A DNA stretch of 15,445 bases from Pseudomonas sp. UBA5706 (GTDB lineage: Bacteria; Pseudomonadota; Gammaproteobacteria; Pseudomonadales; Pseudomonadaceae): the NCBI RefSeq assembly GCF_002419965.1, contig NZ_DIHC01000004.1, forward strand, positions 87,244-102,688, read 5' to 3'. Of this stretch, positions 13,630 to 15,445 are shown in pieces (the first letter of the stretch is position 1; each line of letters starts with the position of its first letter). The notes below the pieces were generated by a model. That model saw only the letters and a program-made list of their open reading frames with translations. It was not told the origin of the DNA and did not search any database. Both the position numbers and the translations under genes were made by a program.

Positions 13630-14988
13630 ATGAAGACGTTACGCATTGGCTCGGGAGCTGGTTATTCGGGCGACCGTATCGAACCTGCGGTGGAACTGGC
13701 TGATAGGGGCGCGCTGGATTACCTGGTATTCGAATGCCTGGCCGAGCGCACCATCGCCTTGGCGCAACAGGCGCGGCTGGCCAATCCCGAGGCCGGTTAC
13801 GACCCTTTGTTGAGTGAGCGCATGCGCCGCGTGCTGCCGTTCGTGGCCCGTGGCCGTGAAGCCGGGCAGAGACGCTTGCGGGTGATCAGCAACATGGGCG
13901 CCGCCAATCCAATGTCGGCGGCCCGGGAAGTACGGCGGATAGCGGCAGAGCTTGGGCTGCACGGTTTGAAAGTCGCGGCGCTGACCGGGGATGACGTGCT
14001 CGCGCAGTTGAATCCCGAACAGATGCTGGATAACGGCGCGACGGTCAAGTCACTGGGTGAGCGCCTGGTCTCGGCCAATGCGTATCTGGGGGCGGATGGG
14101 ATCGTCGAAGCCTTGCAGGCCGATGCCGATGTGGTGATCACCGGGCGTGTGGCTGACCCTTCATTGTTCCTGGCGCCGCAGTTGCATGAATTCGGCTGGG
14201 CGCAGGACGACTGGACCAGGTTAGGACGCGGCACGCTGATCGGTCATCTGCTGGAGTGCGCGGGACAGATCACCGGTGGCTATTTCGCCGATCCTGGGGT
14301 GAAGGATGTCGCGGATCTGGCGCGTCTGGGCTTCCCGCTGGCCGAGGTAAATGCCGAGGGCAGTGCGGTGATCAGCAAGGTGAAGGGTTCCGGCGGACGC
14401 ATCGACACCGCCACCTGCACCGAGCAGATGATTTACGAAGTGCATGATCCCAAGGCCTATCTCACGCCGGACGTGACTGCGGATTTTTCCGGCGTGTCGT
14501 TTAGCGTGGTGGCACCCAATGAGGTGCGCGCCCAGGGCGCAGAGGGTCACGCTCGTCCACAGACGCTGAAAGTTTCGGTGGGGTATCTGGACGGCTGGAT
14601 CGGTGAGGGCCAGATTTCCTACGGCGGGCCGGGGGCATTGGCCCGTGCGCGGCTGGCGCGGGAGGTGGTGCTGGAGCGGTTAAAGATCACTGGCGTGCTG
14701 TTCGACGACGTGCGCGCGGAGTTGATCGGGGTCGATTCGCTGCACGGTGCCGAGCTGGGTTCGCGTACGTCGGGCGAACCTTGGGAAGTGCGCCTGCGGG
14801 TGGCCGGTCGTTGCGCTGACAAAGCCCAGGCGGTGCGCATCGGCAACGAAGTGGAAACGCTTTATACCAACGGCCCGTATGGCGGCGGCGGGGCGACCAA
14901 GGGTGTGCGTCAGGTGGTGGCGGTGGCTTCGCTGTTGTTGCCCCGGGACGCGGTCACACCGCAGGTTCATCTGGAGGATGCATCGTGA
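13630..14988 (+). CDS. DUF1446 / AtuA N-terminal-like protein
   Basis: A 452-aa protein matching DUF1446, the large N-terminal part of AtuA (acyclic terpene utilisation), whose reaction is not known. Seen: 'GSGAGYSGDRIEPAVELADR' (7-26), 'LDYLVFECLAERTIALAQ' (29-46), 'VISNMGAANP' (85-94), 'TGRVADPSLFLAP' (171-183), 'GHLLECAGQITGGYFADPG' (205-223), 'YEVHDPKAYLTPDVTADFS' (269-287) and a glycine-rich end 'NGPYGGGGATKG' (414-425). No signal peptide or membrane helix, so it is cytoplasmic. Its ATG directly follows the CitMHS stop, with GGGAG (13617-13621) as SD, and its stop overlaps the next start by 4 nt. Full AtuA is a single longer chain; here the C-terminal part is a separate gene. A terpene role is unlikely, as no other atu genes are present. 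Confidence 0.85.
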   Translation: MKTLRIGSGAGYSGDRIEPAVELADRGALDYLVFECLAERTIALAQQARLANPEAGYDPLLSERMRRVLPFVARGREAGQRRLRVISNMGAANPMSAAREVRRIAAELGLHGLKVAALTGDDVLAQLNPEQMLDNGATVKSLGERLVSANAYLGADGIVEALQADADVVITGRVADPSLFLAPQLHEFGWAQDDWTRLGRGTLIGHLLECAGQITGGYFADPGVKDVADLARLGFPLAEVNAEGSAVISKVKGSGGRIDTATCTEQMIYEVHDPKAYLTPDVTADFSGVSFSVVAPNEVRAQGAEGHARPQTLKVSVGYLDGWIGEGQISYGGPGALARARLAREVVLERLKITGVLFDDVRAELIGVDSLHGAELGSRTSGEPWEVRLRVAGRCADKAQAVRIGNEVETLYTNGPYGGGGATKGVRQVVAVASLLLPRDAVTPQVHLEDAS

Positions 14989-15308
14989 GTGCAGCCAAAT
15001 TGCGTGAACTGGCCCATTCGCGAACCGGGGACAAGGGTGATACGTCGAACATCTCGGTGATCGCGTTCAACACGTTGGATTATCCGCGTTTGCTTGAGCA
15101 ACTGACCGCCGAGCGCGTGGCGGCGCACTTCGCTGAGCTGCTGGATCCGCAGGCGGGTGCTGTGCGGCGGTACGAGTTGCCGAATGTGCATGCGCTGAAT
15201 TTCGTGTTGCCGGGCATTCTAAAAGGCGGCGTCACCCGATCTTTGGCGCTGGATGCTCATGGCAAGGCGCTCGGCGCGGCGTTGCTGGATATCGAGATCG
15301 AGTTGTAA
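14985..15308 (+). CDS. Small AtuA C-terminal-like protein
   Basis: A 107-aa protein equivalent to the C-terminal domain of AtuA (annotated as an AtuA-like ferredoxin-fold domain). Seen: 'LAHSRTGDKGDTSNISVIAF' (9-28), the motif typical of that domain, and 'YELPNVHALNFVLPGILKGG' (63-82). It starts at GTG 14985 with GGAGG (14973-14977) 7 nt upstream, overlapping the DUF1446 stop as GTGA. Coupled translation suggests equal amounts and a two-subunit complex with the DUF1446 protein. It is cytoplasmic with no signal. The catalytic role is unknown. It is the last recognisable gene before the window ends, and I see no clear terminator after it. Confidence 0.82.
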   Translation: MSAAKLRELAHSRTGDKGDTSNISVIAFNTLDYPRLLEQLTAERVAAHFAELLDPQAGAVRRYELPNVHALNFVLPGILKGGVTRSLALDAHGKALGAALLDIEIEL

Positions 15309-15393
15309 GCGCTCTTGCCCAAGGCGCGCCACCTGCGTTCGGTCTACTGAGGATTGTCGCTTCCCCGCCTATGGGCGCTGCGGGTTCACTGTC

Positions 15394-15438
15394 TGCATGA
15401 CGCAGAGCGTCGATGGGTGCATTACCACGCAGAGCGTC
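15394..15438. repeat. Right-edge repeat related to the 144-250 element
   Basis: Two direct, imperfect units, tgcatgacgcagagcgtc (15394-15411) and tgcattaccacgcagagcgt (15418-15437), share the ACGCAGAGCGTC core. The complement of the second resembles the arm at 144-171 (cacgctccgcgtggtaacgc). The array may continue beyond the window. Confidence 0.55.
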
Positions 15439-15445
15439 ACTAGTG

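Overview
The window looks like the chromosome of a fluorescens-group Pseudomonas. The signs are GC-rich coding sequence, intergenic repeats with the core 'GTAGGAGC...GCTCCTAC' typical of Pseudomonas REP/REPIN elements, an EfeU/EfeO/EfeB iron-uptake operon, and a CoA-transferase / CitE-type lyase / TRAP-transporter order that matches the P. aeruginosa itaconate locus as I remember it. There are twelve protein-coding genes. I see no tRNA, rRNA, CRISPR array or transposase.

Region 1 (1-5939, plus strand): a repeat-filled leader, then a class III CoA-transferase (ict-like), a citramalyl-CoA lyase-like CitE protein (ccl-like) and a three-part TRAP transporter (dctP, dctQ, dctM), closed by a rho-independent terminator. 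The likely job is import of a C4/C5 dicarboxylate such as itaconate, activation to its CoA thioester and cleavage to acetyl-CoA and pyruvate. The hydratase step (Ich) is not in the window and would be expected upstream. A REP-type repeat ends just upstream of the ribosome-binding sites of ict, ccl and dctP.

Region 2 (5940-6672): no gene. It holds the dctM terminator, a 235-nt imperfect duplication built from REP-like hairpins and 55-nt-spaced cores, and the terminator of the efe operon, which enters from the other side.

Region 3 (6673-11000, minus strand): a Fur-type iron operon, efeU-efeO-efeB-efeM: a ferrous/ferric permease, a membrane-anchored cupredoxin plus M75 protein, a Tat-exported DyP-type haem peroxidase, and a second M75 protein without a cupredoxin. 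A good Fur-box match (11077-11095) lies upstream of efeU.

Region 4 (11284-15308): a LysR regulator facing a tightly packed plus-strand operon: a CitMHS citrate-type transporter, a DUF1446 (AtuA N-terminal-like) protein and a 107-aa AtuA C-terminal-like protein. Here the two halves of AtuA are separate, overlapping genes. The substrate is unknown. The palindrome GTTCGG-N5-CCGAAC in the LysR/CitMHS gap recurs once elsewhere in the window, upstream of dctP. This suggests that the LysR protein may coordinate this operon with the TRAP transporter of region 1, and it is the most notable observation here.
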